Shown here: positions 1-9,440 of the stretch, piece by piece
Layout: the number at the start of each line of letters is the position of its first letter
How positions within the stretch are numbered: position 1 is the first letter of the stretch
Virus record (IMG/VR): IMGVR_UViG_3300032287_003808
Location: 62,001-126,000 of that record
From: a virus
Direction: 5' to 3' (one strand)
DNA length: 64,000 bases
The notes under the pieces: model-generated
The model's input: the letters and a program-made list of their open reading frames with translations, nothing else
Database searches by the model: none
What the model was told of the DNA's origin: nothing
Position numbers and translations under genes: made by a program

Positions 1-329
1 GCTTCAATTAATTGTTTTTGAGTATTTAATAATTCAGTTCTTAACTGATCTATTTCTTTTTGTAGTGCTAATATTAATTCATTATTAAATTGGTAATTAA
101 TATATTCAGCACTTGTAGTTATAAGGTATTCATGTGAATTAGTAGTTCCTAATTCAGGTATGTCATAGAATAATTCGTCATACATTTGAAAAAATTGTTC
201 AACTGTATTTTGTTGGGCTAATTGTTCAGGTATAGTTTGAACACCTAATTGAGTAAAAGACGTATCAATTACTTTTTGGTAATTAGCTTTATTATATACT
301 TGCTTACTAAATTTTATTTGTTCACTCAT
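1..329 (-). CDS. Virion-type protein, truncated by window edge
   Basis: Only the first 109 or so codons are present; the rest lies beyond position 1. The ATG at 329-327 overlaps the TGA of the upstream DNRLRE-type gene (ATGA), which indicates translational coupling in a structural operon. The visible part is rich in Gln, Asn and Tyr and ends in a probable coiled coil (LALQKEIDQLRTELL). I do not recognise the family. Position next to baseplate genes suggests a tail or baseplate component, by context only. Confidence 0.75.
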   Translation of the reverse strand, partial: MSEQIKFSKQVYNKANYQKVIDTSFTQLGVQTIPEQLAQQNTVEQFFQMYDELFYDIPELGTTNSHEYLITTSAEYINYQFNNELILALQKEIDQLRTELLNTQKQLIE

Positions 330-1513
330 CCGTTAACTACTTTAAAATAATACTGATCATTAAAAATGAGAGTAGAGCCGTTAATATTAGTTTGAATCAG
401 GATAGTATAATATCTTTCAGGTTCAAGCCCACTCATATAAACATCAAAATAATTACCATATTCATCAGCACTAATTTGAGTATATTGTTCATCGAATGTA
501 ACAACGTATTCATTAGTATCCAAGTCTTTTATAGCATAATATGAAGAAGTTGGTAGATAATATAAATCAGTAAAGTATGATGATGTCTGGAATGTTCGAG
601 GTGGGTATAAAGGACTTGAATTAACTCTAAATCTATTTACACTAAAAGGATAAAATACTCCTGGGTTTTCGTTTAGAGCTAATTTTGCTTCTGTTGTGTT
701 AAGTATTTTTTCTGTAGATGCTCCTGTTAGTATGGTAGAATAATCTCTCCATCTAAATTCTAAACATGGAGGGTATATTGTATTAGTATCAACACTATAA
801 TATTTTAATGTAGGTTGAATGTTTTGACTTGGGTTAAATTCAGCGTTTTCATCTAGTTTAGTTATAAAACCATAATTTGGTATATAATCTTCCGCCCACG
901 CTTGGACTAAGAGACTAACATTTGCTTCAAGATCTTTAACAGTTCTTAATCCGTATGATGCACTAGAAGGTAAACTTAAAGGATTTCCTTGAGTATAAAA
1001 AGGACTCATATAGTTAATAACAACATATAAGTTACTTCCTGTATCATAAAACCAATTACCACCCCCAGCAGAAGCATAAGCTGAGTTATAAGAACTGGTA
1101 TAAGAAAATCCATTTATAGAGCCGCTTGGATTCCAATTCCCTGAACCTGAGAAGTTAGCGTAATTCCAGGATACTCCGTCTTTAGTTTGAGGGGAATCTC
1201 CGAACACTCCTGTTCCATTATTCCAAGATTGAGCTACAGGATAAATTTCTATTGTTGTATCTGCGTTTAATCCTTGAGCGGTAGCTATGAAATTTTTTAA
1301 GTATACCCCAAATAAATTATCTTTTACTTTATTATTTAATATATCTTTTATTTCATCTGTATCAAATAAAGTAAGATATCTAGTTACAACTGGGTTTCCA
1401 GCTCCATTTAACGTATTAGAGACTTCACATATAGCATCTAAACCTGTATTCATTTCTGGGTATTCAGAATACAAAGTAGCATCTTGGGTAGGGAATATCT
1501 TGTAGACAGCCAT
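326..1513 (-). CDS. Virion protein with DNRLRE-like domain
   Basis: The 395-residue protein opens with VYKIFPTQDATLYSEYP and an early RYLTLFD strand, the layout of DNRLRE-type beta-sandwich domains found in surface and phage tail proteins. The rest is rich in Gly, Ser, Tyr and Asn, as in secreted or fibre-like proteins. It lies just upstream of the truncated gene and just downstream of gp6, with a late-type motif 5 bp before its ATG. It is probably a peripheral baseplate or fibre-attachment protein; the exact role is not visible. Confidence 0.7.
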   Translation of the reverse strand: MAVYKIFPTQDATLYSEYPEMNTGLDAICEVSNTLNGAGNPVVTRYLTLFDTDEIKDILNNKVKDNLFGVYLKNFIATAQGLNADTTIEIYPVAQSWNNGTGVFGDSPQTKDGVSWNYANFSGSGNWNPSGSINGFSYTSSYNSAYASAGGGNWFYDTGSNLYVVINYMSPFYTQGNPLSLPSSASYGLRTVKDLEANVSLLVQAWAEDYIPNYGFITKLDENAEFNPSQNIQPTLKYYSVDTNTIYPPCLEFRWRDYSTILTGASTEKILNTTEAKLALNENPGVFYPFSVNRFRVNSSPLYPPRTFQTSSYFTDLYYLPTSSYYAIKDLDTNEYVVTFDEQYTQISADEYGNYFDVYMSGLEPERYYTILIQTNINGSTLIFNDQYYFKVVNG

Positions 1514-1517
1514 TTTA

Positions 1518-1527
1518 TTATAAATAT
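1518..1527 (-). promoter_or_regulatory. Late-type promoter motif
   Basis: ATATTTATAA on the minus strand, ending 4 bp before the ATG of the gene that starts at 1513. It is one of ten copies in this window and has no conserved upstream box. Confidence 0.6.
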
Positions 1528-3380
1528 TATAAAGGTACTACTTTTCCTTTAATATCTAACTCAGGGTATCTAACTTCAAAAATACTAGGGTCTAAAGAAG
1601 GGTATACAACTTGATTTTGGGTAGCTGCTGTTATATCATAAGCATATTGAGAATATCCCATCATAGTTCCTACTTTATTAGAAATAGCAATATTTTTAAC
1701 AGTTTGAACTCCTTTTATTTTATCTAAAAGTATATATAAATCTCTTAAAAATATAGGTTGATTAATTTGCCATTTATCACGAGCAAAATAATTTTGGACT
1801 GAAGTGATGCATGCCAAGATAACTTCGTTGTTGTTATATTCAGGTAAAACTATGATTTCAAAATTTACTCCTATATTAATAATATAAGCGTCTTTAATCT
1901 CAATAGAATCTCCTATTACTCTATATTGGGAAAGGTAAGTGCGAAGATTATTCTTTAATGTATTAGAGGCATAATCAAATTGACCTAAATTATTAAATGC
2001 TAAACAATAAAGATTTAAAGTTTCAATAGTTGAAACTTGTTCATCTGTTAATTGAGGTTGTTGAATATATGCTTTAGATAATGAACCATATATAGAAGGC
2101 ATACTTAAAGCTCTAACTAAATAATCATATGATGTTACAGATCTTTGTTGAGATGCTATAAGTGCTAAAGTATTTTGTCTAATTTGTTCTAAAGTATCTC
2201 CTGCTGATCCTCCAGAAGCTGCTTCTGGGTTTGATAAAGCTAAAGAAGAATTAATGTAATTAGCCGTTGTTGGGTTTAATCCTATAACATTAAAAGTATA
2301 TGCCGTTGGATCTATCTTAGTTAAAGAATTTGAAGGTAAATTTGAAGCAACTCCACCCCCTGTTAAATATCTAATGATTAAAGTAGTATTAGAAGGCGCT
2401 ATACCATAAGTATTAGTATATAAGAAATTAGTAGGAGAGTAAGCCGCAGTTAATTTATCCTGATAGAAGGGTAATCCTAATCCTACATTGTTAGGGTTAG
2501 GTGTTATTTCTTCATCATTATCTTGGGTTGTTCCTGAACCGAATTGGATAACTAGAGTGTTACGAGATGTGAATCGGGTAGTGAATCTTCTTTGGATTTT
2601 TTCTAGACGAAGTAAATAAGGTACTTGATTATTACTTACTGAGTTATTAGGGTCATTAATGTTAGTGTTAATAACAGGTTTATAAATCATTTCTTGTCCT
2701 AAATGATCTACTTCATACCATACATTTCCATCTGAATCTGTTATGTCAAGGATCCCTATTAAGTTAGGTTTATTAATCTCAATAGTTGAAAATTCTACAG
2801 GTTCATTAAAGGTTTGTGTAGTTGTATTTATTGTAGCGGATATAGCATTTCTTTGTTTTTTTAAAAGAAAGTATTGAGGGATAGTCCCTGCTATTTGATA
2901 TACAGAAATTTCTGTAGGGTCTTGAGAACTAGATATTGAGAAATCAATTTTATCTTGAGTTAAAAAAGATGTTCCATTTTGAGAACTAACTGTTGAATTT
3001 TCTCTTACAGTTAAGGCATAATCATAATCAGGTACATATTCACTACCAGAAAGCTTAGAAGGTAATTGTTGGTAAAAATTTAAAGTAACTTGAGCAACAC
3101 CCGTAGCTTTTGGTTTATATCCAAACATATAAGCCAACTCAAAGATGTTATTGGTTTGACGAGCATATTGAATAAAATTTTCTTGAAATTGATTATCAAG
3201 ATAAAAACTTAGAACATCACCAACATAAGCTGCTTGCTCCATAAATAACATCCCTGGGGATGCTGGGGAGAAGTCATTGTAAGTATTAGGGAAATAAGTC
3301 TTAGTATATTCAATTAATCGTTGTCTGAAATCATTGAAATCACGATTAATGTATTTGATGTCTCTGTTTACAGTCGCCAT
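1527..3380 (-). CDS. 6: Baseplate wedge protein gp6-like
   Basis: The 617-residue protein matches the T4 gp6 / baseplate-J family in layout. The N-terminus has a FNDFRQRLIEYTKTYFP block followed by SPASPGMLFMEQAAYVGDVL, which is very typical of T4-like gp6. A central GDTLEQIRQNTLALIASQ block and a SYDYLVRALSM segment match the conserved J-like core. The C-terminal part has the usual domain that pairs wedges. gp6 forms the inner ring of the baseplate and joins neighbouring wedges. Its start overlaps the stop of the gp25-like gene by one base, so the two are probably translated together. Confidence 0.93.
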   Translation of the reverse strand: MATVNRDIKYINRDFNDFRQRLIEYTKTYFPNTYNDFSPASPGMLFMEQAAYVGDVLSFYLDNQFQENFIQYARQTNNIFELAYMFGYKPKATGVAQVTLNFYQQLPSKLSGSEYVPDYDYALTVRENSTVSSQNGTSFLTQDKIDFSISSSQDPTEISVYQIAGTIPQYFLLKKQRNAISATINTTTQTFNEPVEFSTIEINKPNLIGILDITDSDGNVWYEVDHLGQEMIYKPVINTNINDPNNSVSNNQVPYLLRLEKIQRRFTTRFTSRNTLVIQFGSGTTQDNDEEITPNPNNVGLGLPFYQDKLTAAYSPTNFLYTNTYGIAPSNTTLIIRYLTGGGVASNLPSNSLTKIDPTAYTFNVIGLNPTTANYINSSLALSNPEAASGGSAGDTLEQIRQNTLALIASQQRSVTSYDYLVRALSMPSIYGSLSKAYIQQPQLTDEQVSTIETLNLYCLAFNNLGQFDYASNTLKNNLRTYLSQYRVIGDSIEIKDAYIINIGVNFEIIVLPEYNNNEVILACITSVQNYFARDKWQINQPIFLRDLYILLDKIKGVQTVKNIAISNKVGTMMGYSQYAYDITAATQNQVVYPSLDPSIFEVRYPELDIKGKVVPL

Positions 3381-3784
3381 TATAATTCTATTTCTATATT
3401 ATCAGTAATATTAGTATTTTTCACTGAGTAGGTTAAATTTATTTTTATAGTATTTTCGTCTTCAATAGAGGAGATTTCTAAAGATTTTACATCTACATTA
3501 GGGAAATAAAGAGTTATTTTATCTTTAACGTCTTGTAAAAGGAAATCTGTTTCTTGTTTAGTAATTTGTTCAAATATAAAAGCTCGTAGACCACCACCAA
3601 ATGTTGGATTTAAATATCTTTCCCCAGGGTTAGTTAAGAAGAAATTTATCAAATTATTCTTTATAGCATCTTTAGTTAAATAATTTGATTGGAAAACAGC
3701 AGGAGCATTAAAAGGGATATTTACTCCTACTGCTTTACTAGCATTTAGATCAATTGGATATATTTGTTGAGGATCAAAAGCCAT
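3380..3784 (-). CDS. 25: Baseplate wedge protein gp25-like
   Basis: The 134 residues equal the family's usual length (T4 gp25 is about 132). The signature NPGERYLNPTFGGGLRAFIF lies near residues 52-71, followed by the conserved acidic helix and closing beta strands. gp25 is the lysozyme-like wedge protein that links gp6 to the sheath and may start sheath polymerisation. The gene is packed without gaps between gp6 and a small unknown gene. Confidence 0.93.
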   Translation of the reverse strand: MAFDPQQIYPIDLNASKAVGVNIPFNAPAVFQSNYLTKDAIKNNLINFFLTNPGERYLNPTFGGGLRAFIFEQITKQETDFLLQDVKDKITLYFPNVDVKSLEISSIEDENTIKINLTYSVKNTNITDNIEIEL

Positions 3785-4125
3785 TATTTATTATTTAATA
3801 ACCCCATGATTTGATTCATATCTACTTCTCCTACTCCTAAATTACCATTTATAGGGTCACTTACTTGTGGTCTAAAAGGTTGAACATCATTTGATGTGAA
3901 ACTTAAAGCAGTTTCCCCTAAAATATCAGCATATTTTGATCTCAAATCAATATTTGGGGTAAATGCAGGTTGAGAAGGTTGGATAGGGTTTGTTGTTGAA
4001 GAATATGATTCCCTAACTACTGTTTTAGGTGTTTTAACTGCTTCTAAAAGAATATCCTTTAATTCTTCTTGGATTACTTCTCTAACAGCTTCTTTAATTA
4101 TTTTTTTAAATTCTACACTTTTCAT
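3784..4125 (-). CDS. Small virion-operon protein, unknown
   Basis: The 113-residue protein has a charged amphipathic N-terminal helix (EFKKIIKEAVREVIQEELKD) and then a Pro/Ser/Thr-rich, probably disordered middle. A helix of this kind followed by a linker is common in phage proteins that dock to a larger partner. It shares its boundary base with gp25 and has a late-type motif a few bases before its start. I do not recognise the family. Confidence 0.8.
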   Translation of the reverse strand: MKSVEFKKIIKEAVREVIQEELKDILLEAVKTPKTVVRESYSSTTNPIQPSQPAFTPNIDLRSKYADILGETALSFTSNDVQPFRPQVSDPINGNLGVGEVDMNQIMGLLNNK

Positions 4126-4129
4126 ATAA

Positions 4130-4139
4130 TTATAAATAT
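4130..4139 (-). promoter_or_regulatory. Late-type promoter motif
   Basis: ATATTTATAA on the minus strand, 4 bp before the ATG at 4125. It would drive the 113-residue gene, gp25, gp6 and beyond. Confidence 0.6.
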
Positions 4140-4143
4140 TTGG

Positions 4144-5724
4144 TTAATCAGCTTTTAAATCATTTTGTTGAATATAAAATACAAGTTCATCAATCAATAT
4201 TTGATCAATAGATGAGAATGACCATTCTCCTTTTAACATAACAACTCCTTTTTTATTTCTTGCTATAGCTCTTCTACGTTTTAAAGTTTGAGTAGTAATT
4301 TCAGTCTCAACACCCATTTCAAATCCATTAGCATTAGTTACAACTGGTGATAACTGGTTAGATTGCTGTTGGGTTAAAGCTGTTAGTTCTGCTGAAATTT
4401 GGTTTTGGTCTATATTTTCTCCTTGGGCACAGAATTGAGTTATAAGATCTAAGAAATTTAAAAATGAAAGAACTTGAGTTAATACTTCAACTAACAATCC
4501 TAATATAGTAGATAAAGCCCCACTTCCTTGTTTTAATTTTCCTATATTATTATTCAAGAATGTTTTAACATCTTGTACCGTGTTAATTACAGAAATAGGA
4601 ATACCTACACCACCTATAGCAGTTGGGGTAGGTAGTACTTTTAATACTTGAAAAACAGTATCTATCGTTTGAATTGTAGTGTCAGTTACTTGAAGAGTTT
4701 GTGTTGTTCCATTAATTGTATTAAGTACTTTATTTAATTGGTTTACTAATTTATTTTTTAAAGCTATAATTTTTACTAAAGCATCTTGAAACGGACATAC
4801 TATTTGTTGTTTAATATTATCGGTTAATTGTCCTCCATTAGCTTCAACTTCTGCTATTAATTCTTGAATTTTAGCTAGCCCATATTGAGCTACCATGTTT
4901 AAAATTAAAGGTATAACTAATTTTTTTAGTTCACTTATACTTAAATTAAGTTGTTTTTGAATATGAAATTCAAAAGTTAAGTCTACAGTAGCGTATTTTT
5001 CTACTTCAGCATCTTTAAAAGTTAAAAGTTCAGTTATTTCTTGTATTAAATTTGATTCTAAAGGTTGAAGAGTAACAATTCCTAAATCAGCTTTAACATC
5101 TTTTGTAGATGTATAAGGTGTTAATTTAAGAGGAGCAAATTTATTTTTTGAAATATTTATTTCAAATTTTTTAGGATCTAATCCAGTATTTAAAACATCA
5201 GGTACTTTTACTTCAAACTCTCCTTTAGCATTAGTCCTTGAAGGTTTTTTAAGTGGGCTTATTACTCTAGCTCCTTTTATAGGTTCGTTTGTAGTAGAAT
5301 CTACTATAACACCTTTTACTGGTTTTAATTTAAGTTTTTTAGGTAGTTCTGGTAATTGGGGAGGAGTTTCACTTCCTGAAATTGGTATATTTGGGAGAGA
5401 TAAATCTGCTATGTTAAGACCTAATACACTAAGAATAGTAGCAATATCTATATCTATGGGGTTAGTATTTTTATCTGTTACACCCAACTCATCTAATGAT
5501 GGGTAAAATTGTTGAGTAATTGTACTAAAGAAACCAAGCGTTTGGGCTTTAAATTTTAATTCTGCTTCAATTCCTTTCTTTGGTTTTCCTGTATAATCTA
5601 TCCCATCAATAAAAGCCACATAATCTGAAGCGTATGTTATCTGTTCTATTAATTCTTTATTATAGTATACTTCAGCTACCCAGAGCCCATCAGATTTTTT
5701 AATATCAAATTTATATGGACCCAT
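4144..5724 (-). CDS. Large baseplate-operon protein with CarboxypepD_reg-like domain
   Basis: The 526-residue protein has three visible parts. The N-terminus (about 1-60) is a beta-rich tail-type domain. Residues about 130-215 resemble a carboxypeptidase-regulatory-like beta sandwich: KPVKGVIVDSTTNEPIKGAR followed by a TNAKGEFEVKVPD turn, a fold common in Bacteroidota surface proteins. The rest is long, mainly helical, with Gln/Asn-rich stretches. It lies between the hub-like and gp25-like genes and its ATG overlaps the stop of the hub-like gene by one base. A structural baseplate role is inferred from position. Confidence 0.75.
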   Translation of the reverse strand: MGPYKFDIKKSDGLWVAEVYYNKELIEQITYASDYVAFIDGIDYTGKPKKGIEAELKFKAQTLGFFSTITQQFYPSLDELGVTDKNTNPIDIDIATILSVLGLNIADLSLPNIPISGSETPPQLPELPKKLKLKPVKGVIVDSTTNEPIKGARVISPLKKPSRTNAKGEFEVKVPDVLNTGLDPKKFEINISKNKFAPLKLTPYTSTKDVKADLGIVTLQPLESNLIQEITELLTFKDAEVEKYATVDLTFEFHIQKQLNLSISELKKLVIPLILNMVAQYGLAKIQELIAEVEANGGQLTDNIKQQIVCPFQDALVKIIALKNKLVNQLNKVLNTINGTTQTLQVTDTTIQTIDTVFQVLKVLPTPTAIGGVGIPISVINTVQDVKTFLNNNIGKLKQGSGALSTILGLLVEVLTQVLSFLNFLDLITQFCAQGENIDQNQISAELTALTQQQSNQLSPVVTNANGFEMGVETEITTQTLKRRRAIARNKKGVVMLKGEWSFSSIDQILIDELVFYIQQNDLKAD

Positions 5725-6983
5725 TATTGAACTTTTGTAGTTTTAGATTTAAGACTATTATCATTTAATTGAGAAACAATATCTCCTAGTACTATTAAAA
5801 CATTACCTGCTACAGCATTATACCCGGTTTGTAAAGCTCCTCCAGGCCAATTTTTTTCAACTTCTAATATTGTAGCTAAATCCTTAACTGCTTTAGTTAA
5901 TTGTTTTAATAGCTCAATTGTAGTATCACCTTTTAAGACAGGTTCCGTAGCATTTTTAGATCCTAATTTTATATCATTTGAACTAACATAAAAGGATTTT
6001 GAATCCATATTTACACTACCATTAGTAGACATTCCTATAGATTGTTGAGAACTTAATAAAATACTATCTGTTTTAGCATTAATAACAACTCTATTAGAAT
6101 TTAATACTATTTGAGGTTGAGTGAATAAACTAGGTGTTACTGGAGGTGTAGTGTATGAATTATATAATTCACTAGCTACTTTAAAATCTTTTAAACGTTG
6201 GAATGAAGTTAGATAAATTGATGATAAGTCATTTCTTATATCTTCAGTAACCGGTAGCCATCCTTCAGATGAAGCCCTTGGAGATTGGCCGTTTCTAATA
6301 ATCATAATAGGGTCACCATTACTACCATTATCAGACCAATTATTTTTATATATACTTTTAGATTTAGCAGTATTACCTATTCTAATACTGTTTCCAAATC
6401 TTCCTTCATATATAGTATCTCCAGCAAATGGTAATAAAGGATGTATATTAGATTTTTCAACAAAAGTATCTTGACTAGGACTTAAAGGACTATTTAAATT
6501 AATTGTTATTTCTTCATCTTGAACTCTTTTTTCAAAACCGGCTGATACTTGATCGTATGATAAGTTTTGAGATGGGGCTTGTTGGGTGTATAAAGATGAT
6601 GGGAGAGCATTATGGTGTGGGTGCCTCCAAGTATTTATAGAATTTAAATAATAATATTCATTTTTTTCTCCCCCTTTTGATATAACAGGGGCAGGTAATT
6701 GAAAACAAACTACTACTTCATTTATTAAAGGAAATGATTTTATATTAGGAAATAAAGGTTTAGCAATTTTAGTAGTGCCTGAATTTCCTTTTTCTATAAG
6801 GATAAAAAATATAGTTCCTAAAGAGTCCCATTCTCCTAATCTAGGGAATTGAGGGTGGTTTTCATCTAATATGATATCTGTGACTCTACCAGCTACATAA
6901 GCTAGATTTTTAGGTACTACACTTTTATTATTAGTAGGTTGGAGATTTTGTATAGCCCCGGTAAGTCCTAATCTATTAATCAT
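5724..6983 (-). CDS. Baseplate hub or spike protein with OB-like N-terminal domain
   Basis: The 419-residue protein starts with a domain like the N-terminal OB fold of T4 gp5 and VgrG: GRVTDIILDENHPQFPRLGE, then a strand pair around IFFILIEKG and the PLINEVVVCFQLP block, which parallels the IPxxGExVxV motif of spike proteins. No lysozyme domain is visible. The middle and C-terminal part contains short repeated strands (IVLNSNRVVINAKTDSILLS) that suggest a beta-helical spike. It probably sits at the centre of the baseplate. It overlaps the next gene upstream by 8 bp. Confidence 0.7.
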   Translation of the reverse strand: MINRLGLTGAIQNLQPTNNKSVVPKNLAYVAGRVTDIILDENHPQFPRLGEWDSLGTIFFILIEKGNSGTTKIAKPLFPNIKSFPLINEVVVCFQLPAPVISKGGEKNEYYYLNSINTWRHPHHNALPSSLYTQQAPSQNLSYDQVSAGFEKRVQDEEITINLNSPLSPSQDTFVEKSNIHPLLPFAGDTIYEGRFGNSIRIGNTAKSKSIYKNNWSDNGSNGDPIMIIRNGQSPRASSEGWLPVTEDIRNDLSSIYLTSFQRLKDFKVASELYNSYTTPPVTPSLFTQPQIVLNSNRVVINAKTDSILLSSQQSIGMSTNGSVNMDSKSFYVSSNDIKLGSKNATEPVLKGDTTIELLKQLTKAVKDLATILEVEKNWPGGALQTGYNAVAGNVLIVLGDIVSQLNDNSLKSKTTKVQ

Positions 6984-7320
6984 CTTTAGAAGAATTAAAG
7001 TTTTTGACTTCAGCTAATAATTGAGCTTTTTCTTCTTCAGTCATTCCAAAATTACTATCATCAGAAGTTTCAGAGTTTAAAGCTCTTTGAACAATAGTAG
7101 CCATTTTAATAAGCTGCTCATCATTTTTAATACCTAACTCCATGTATTCCTTAATTAAAGGAACTATTAATGTAGCATCACCTATATCATTAATAAGTGG
7201 TTTAAGCTCACTTATAAGAGCAGATATTTGTTCTTCTTTCTTTTTTTGGTTTTGATATATCTCTTGAAATATATCTGAAAGTTTTTTCTTTCCGAATATG
7301 TTTTTGTCTAAACTACCCAT
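6976..7320 (-). CDS. Small helical virion-operon protein, unknown
   Basis: The 114-residue protein is almost wholly helical and charged (KKKEEQISALISELKPL; MTEEEKAQLLAEVKN), with probable coiled coil. Its end overlaps the start of the hub-like gene by 8 bp and it has a late-type motif 11 bp before its ATG. It could be a tail-assembly or chaperone-type protein. No family is recognised. Confidence 0.75.
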   Translation of the reverse strand: MGSLDKNIFGKKKLSDIFQEIYQNQKKKEEQISALISELKPLINDIGDATLIVPLIKEYMELGIKNDEQLIKMATIVQRALNSETSDDSNFGMTEEEKAQLLAEVKNFNSSKDD

Positions 7321-7331
7321 AGGATATTTTG

Positions 7332-7341
7332 TTATAAATAT
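7332..7341 (-). promoter_or_regulatory. Late-type promoter motif
   Basis: ATATTTATAA followed by CAAAAT on the minus strand, 11 bp before the ATG at 7320. It heads the hub-to-gp6 gene string. Confidence 0.6.
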
Positions 7342-7356
7342 TAAGTGGTAGTTTTT

Positions 7357-8052
7357 TTAAAAATCAATATAGTCATTTTCTAAATAGAAAACATAATGCT
7401 CCTTAAATATTTTTTGAAGTACCGTTACAATTTTAGTTATTTTAGGAGTTTTAACATCTATCATCTCATGTATGTAGATATAAAGAGCTTTTTTATTAAA
7501 TAAATCTATATTATCTCTTTTTCTAAAAATTTCTAACACAGCATCAGCTATCTGAGCATCATTTCCTTTAGGGAATATTTTATAAAGATTAAGCGATACA
7601 TGATCTACATATGAATCTATAAAACTAGATAATCTATCTTTTTGAGGATTACTTTCAAGGACATAAGAATGTTTTTCATCATGAATTATATCCTCTACAG
7701 GGGACGAAGATATTTTTTTATTATAATTCTTATCATTATAAAGAATCAACCAACGTTTAACTATAGTACCAAAATATGAATACGCTTTGGCTCCATTGTG
7801 TGGGTTAAAAAGATGAATTTTAGAGAGCAAGAAGATAATAATCTCATGTTGAAGATGCTCCAAATTTTCTACTTCAGTATGATAGAACTTAAATGTATGA
7901 ATTATATTTTGAGTTAATTTGAAGAAAGCATAATGTATTTCTTCCTCATATATCTTATTTCGCTCTATCACATCAGAAGTGCTATTGTATCTAACAATAG
8001 CATCTTCCGTTTCTTGAGTAAAATATCTTCTTTTTTCTCGTTTTTTTTTCAT
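7357..8052 (-). CDS. 55: Late-transcription sigma factor gp55-like
   Basis: The 231-residue protein matches the T4 gp55 family. The block RYNSTSDVIERNKIYEEEI, then ENIIHTFKF-type residues (NIIHTFKFYHTEVENLEHL), and AYSYFGTIVKRWLILYNDKN correspond to the sigma region 2 that contacts core RNA polymerase and melts the late -10 box. It is somewhat longer than T4 gp55 (about 185). No region 4 is visible, as expected for a family that needs the sliding clamp and a co-activator instead of a -35 box. It probably reads the ATATTTATAA-type motif found before many structural genes here. Its ATG overlaps the next gene's stop region by 4 bp. Confidence 0.88.
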   Translation of the reverse strand: MKKKREKRRYFTQETEDAIVRYNSTSDVIERNKIYEEEIHYAFFKLTQNIIHTFKFYHTEVENLEHLQHEIIIFLLSKIHLFNPHNGAKAYSYFGTIVKRWLILYNDKNYNKKISSSPVEDIIHDEKHSYVLESNPQKDRLSSFIDSYVDHVSLNLYKIFPKGNDAQIADAVLEIFRKRDNIDLFNKKALYIYIHEMIDVKTPKITKIVTVLQKIFKEHYVFYLENDYIDF

Positions 8053-8336
8053 TCTTGCTTTATTCGAATTACTTTGAATTCATTTAATATATCTTGTATT
8101 TGTTGGACTGATTTGAAAAAGAAGCCTATCTCATCATCGGATTTAAAAGTTCCTTTATTATCAATTTCTTTAAGTTTTTGATCTGATGCTTCTACTACTC
8201 TAGATAGTCTATCTAAGTATGCGAGGTATTCCATTAAAACATCTTCTGCTTTTTCTTGTTTCCTCAAAAGGTTAAAAGTTGAAAACCCTAGAATTACAAC
8301 TAATACCGACAATATACATATTACAACTACTAACAT
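8049..8336 (-). CDS. Small membrane-anchored protein
   Basis: The 95-residue protein starts with one membrane helix (VVVICILSVLVVILGFSTF) followed by a charged, coiled-coil-like domain. The topology suggests an N-terminal anchor with a cytoplasmic helical domain. It overlaps gp55 by 4 bp and is 2 bp from the HD-domain gene, so the three are probably co-translated. Function unknown. Confidence 0.75.
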   Translation of the reverse strand: MLVVVICILSVLVVILGFSTFNLLRKQEKAEDVLMEYLAYLDRLSRVVEASDQKLKEIDNKGTFKSDDEIGFFFKSVQQIQDILNEFKVIRIKQE

Positions 8337-8338
8337 AA

Positions 8339-9133
8339 TTACAAACTATTTAACATATTTTTTAAACTATCACTCTTAATTGAACTTAACGCTTTGGTTT
8401 TAGTTGGAGTTTTCTTTGGAGTGTCTTGTTGTGTCCCCAATGTAAAATTTCCTTTTTTACTATCCACGGATTTCTTACCTTCTTTTAACTTAGGTAGCCA
8501 TTCACGTTCAAACTCAATACGTGACGCCATTAAATCGGCTTGATGTAGAATATAAGGTAAACTAGTTCTTGGTTTTTGTCCTGGGGTAAATGAGATAAAG
8601 TATTTTTTATTAGCTTCATCATACAAGCCATCATGAGTTTGGATAGCAATCATCTCATTAAATGTATATTGAATACCATGAGATTGAAGTAAATATAAGC
8701 CTCTATCTGGTACTGAAGCAAATGGTACGCGCTCATTAAACATATAATCCTCTCCTAGTTTATCTCGGCGCCATTGATCTGTTTGAGGTAAATATGACTC
8801 TTCATCTTCTGAGCCTAGTTTACCTAAATCATGATTTAAAGCTGAGAATACTAATTCTTCAAGAGTAAAAGTAGATGTATCGCATCCTTCTTCATCCCAT
8901 AATTCAGCTTGCTTAATAGCACATCTAATAACTCGTAAAACATGTTCTACATACCCTCCAGGGAAAGCATTATGATACTCTTTTTTATGTGATGCAGGCA
9001 TCAACATTAAACGATCAGAATACTGTTCATAAAATTCTAATAATTTTTCTTTACGAGGAGATGAAATATGCTTATCAATGTAAGACATCAAGTCACCCCA
9101 ATTTGCTTGGATTTGTTCTGCTGTTAGATTCAT
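8339..9133 (-). CDS. HD-domain metal-dependent phosphohydrolase
   Basis: The 264-residue protein shows the HD signature: His64 in GGYVEHVLRV, His101-Asp102 in ALNHDLGKLG, a further His-Asp pair in IAIQTHDGLYD, and a final Asp in ILHQADLMASRIEFE. These residues bind the metal pair that hydrolyses phosphoester bonds in nucleotides or nucleic acids. The last 60 residues are Lys/Thr/Ser-rich and probably disordered. T4-like phages often carry such proteins; the substrate here could be a nucleotide, but that is not shown by the sequence. Confidence 0.85.
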   Translation of the reverse strand: MNLTAEQIQANWGDLMSYIDKHISSPRKEKLLEFYEQYSDRLMLMPASHKKEYHNAFPGGYVEHVLRVIRCAIKQAELWDEEGCDTSTFTLEELVFSALNHDLGKLGSEDEESYLPQTDQWRRDKLGEDYMFNERVPFASVPDRGLYLLQSHGIQYTFNEMIAIQTHDGLYDEANKKYFISFTPGQKPRTSLPYILHQADLMASRIEFEREWLPKLKEGKKSVDSKKGNFTLGTQQDTPKKTPTKTKALSSIKSDSLKNMLNSL

Positions 9134-9151
9134 AACTTATTTGGTTTTTGA

Positions 9152-9349
9152 TTAATTTTCTCTTTCAACAATATTTTGAAGATCATCTAATAACTCATGA
9201 AGTTGTTTCATAGCATCAGAAATTTCTTCTTTTGTTCCGGTGCCCATAGTCTGTCTTAAAACTCTAAGGCGTGCTTGTAAGGATTGAATCCTTCTCAAAG
9301 CTAATTCTTTATTTCTCATATGATTATTTATTATAACAGGGATGTTCAT
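9152..9349 (-). CDS. Small coiled-coil protein
   Basis: The 65 residues are almost entirely helical, Leu/Arg/Glu-rich (LALRRIQSLQARLRVLRQTM), with heptad-like spacing. It lies 18 bp upstream of the HD-domain gene in the same direction. No family recognised. The 90 bp above it hold no gene that I can see. Confidence 0.65.
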   Translation of the reverse strand: MNIPVIINNHMRNKELALRRIQSLQARLRVLRQTMGTGTKEEISDAMKQLHELLDDLQNIVEREN

Positions 9350-9440
9350 TACCCCACTTTCTACTAACTGTCTTTCTTTCTGTCTATTTTATGTCTTACT
9401 ACTTGTCTTTCTTTTAACCCGTATAGCCAACATACGTAAC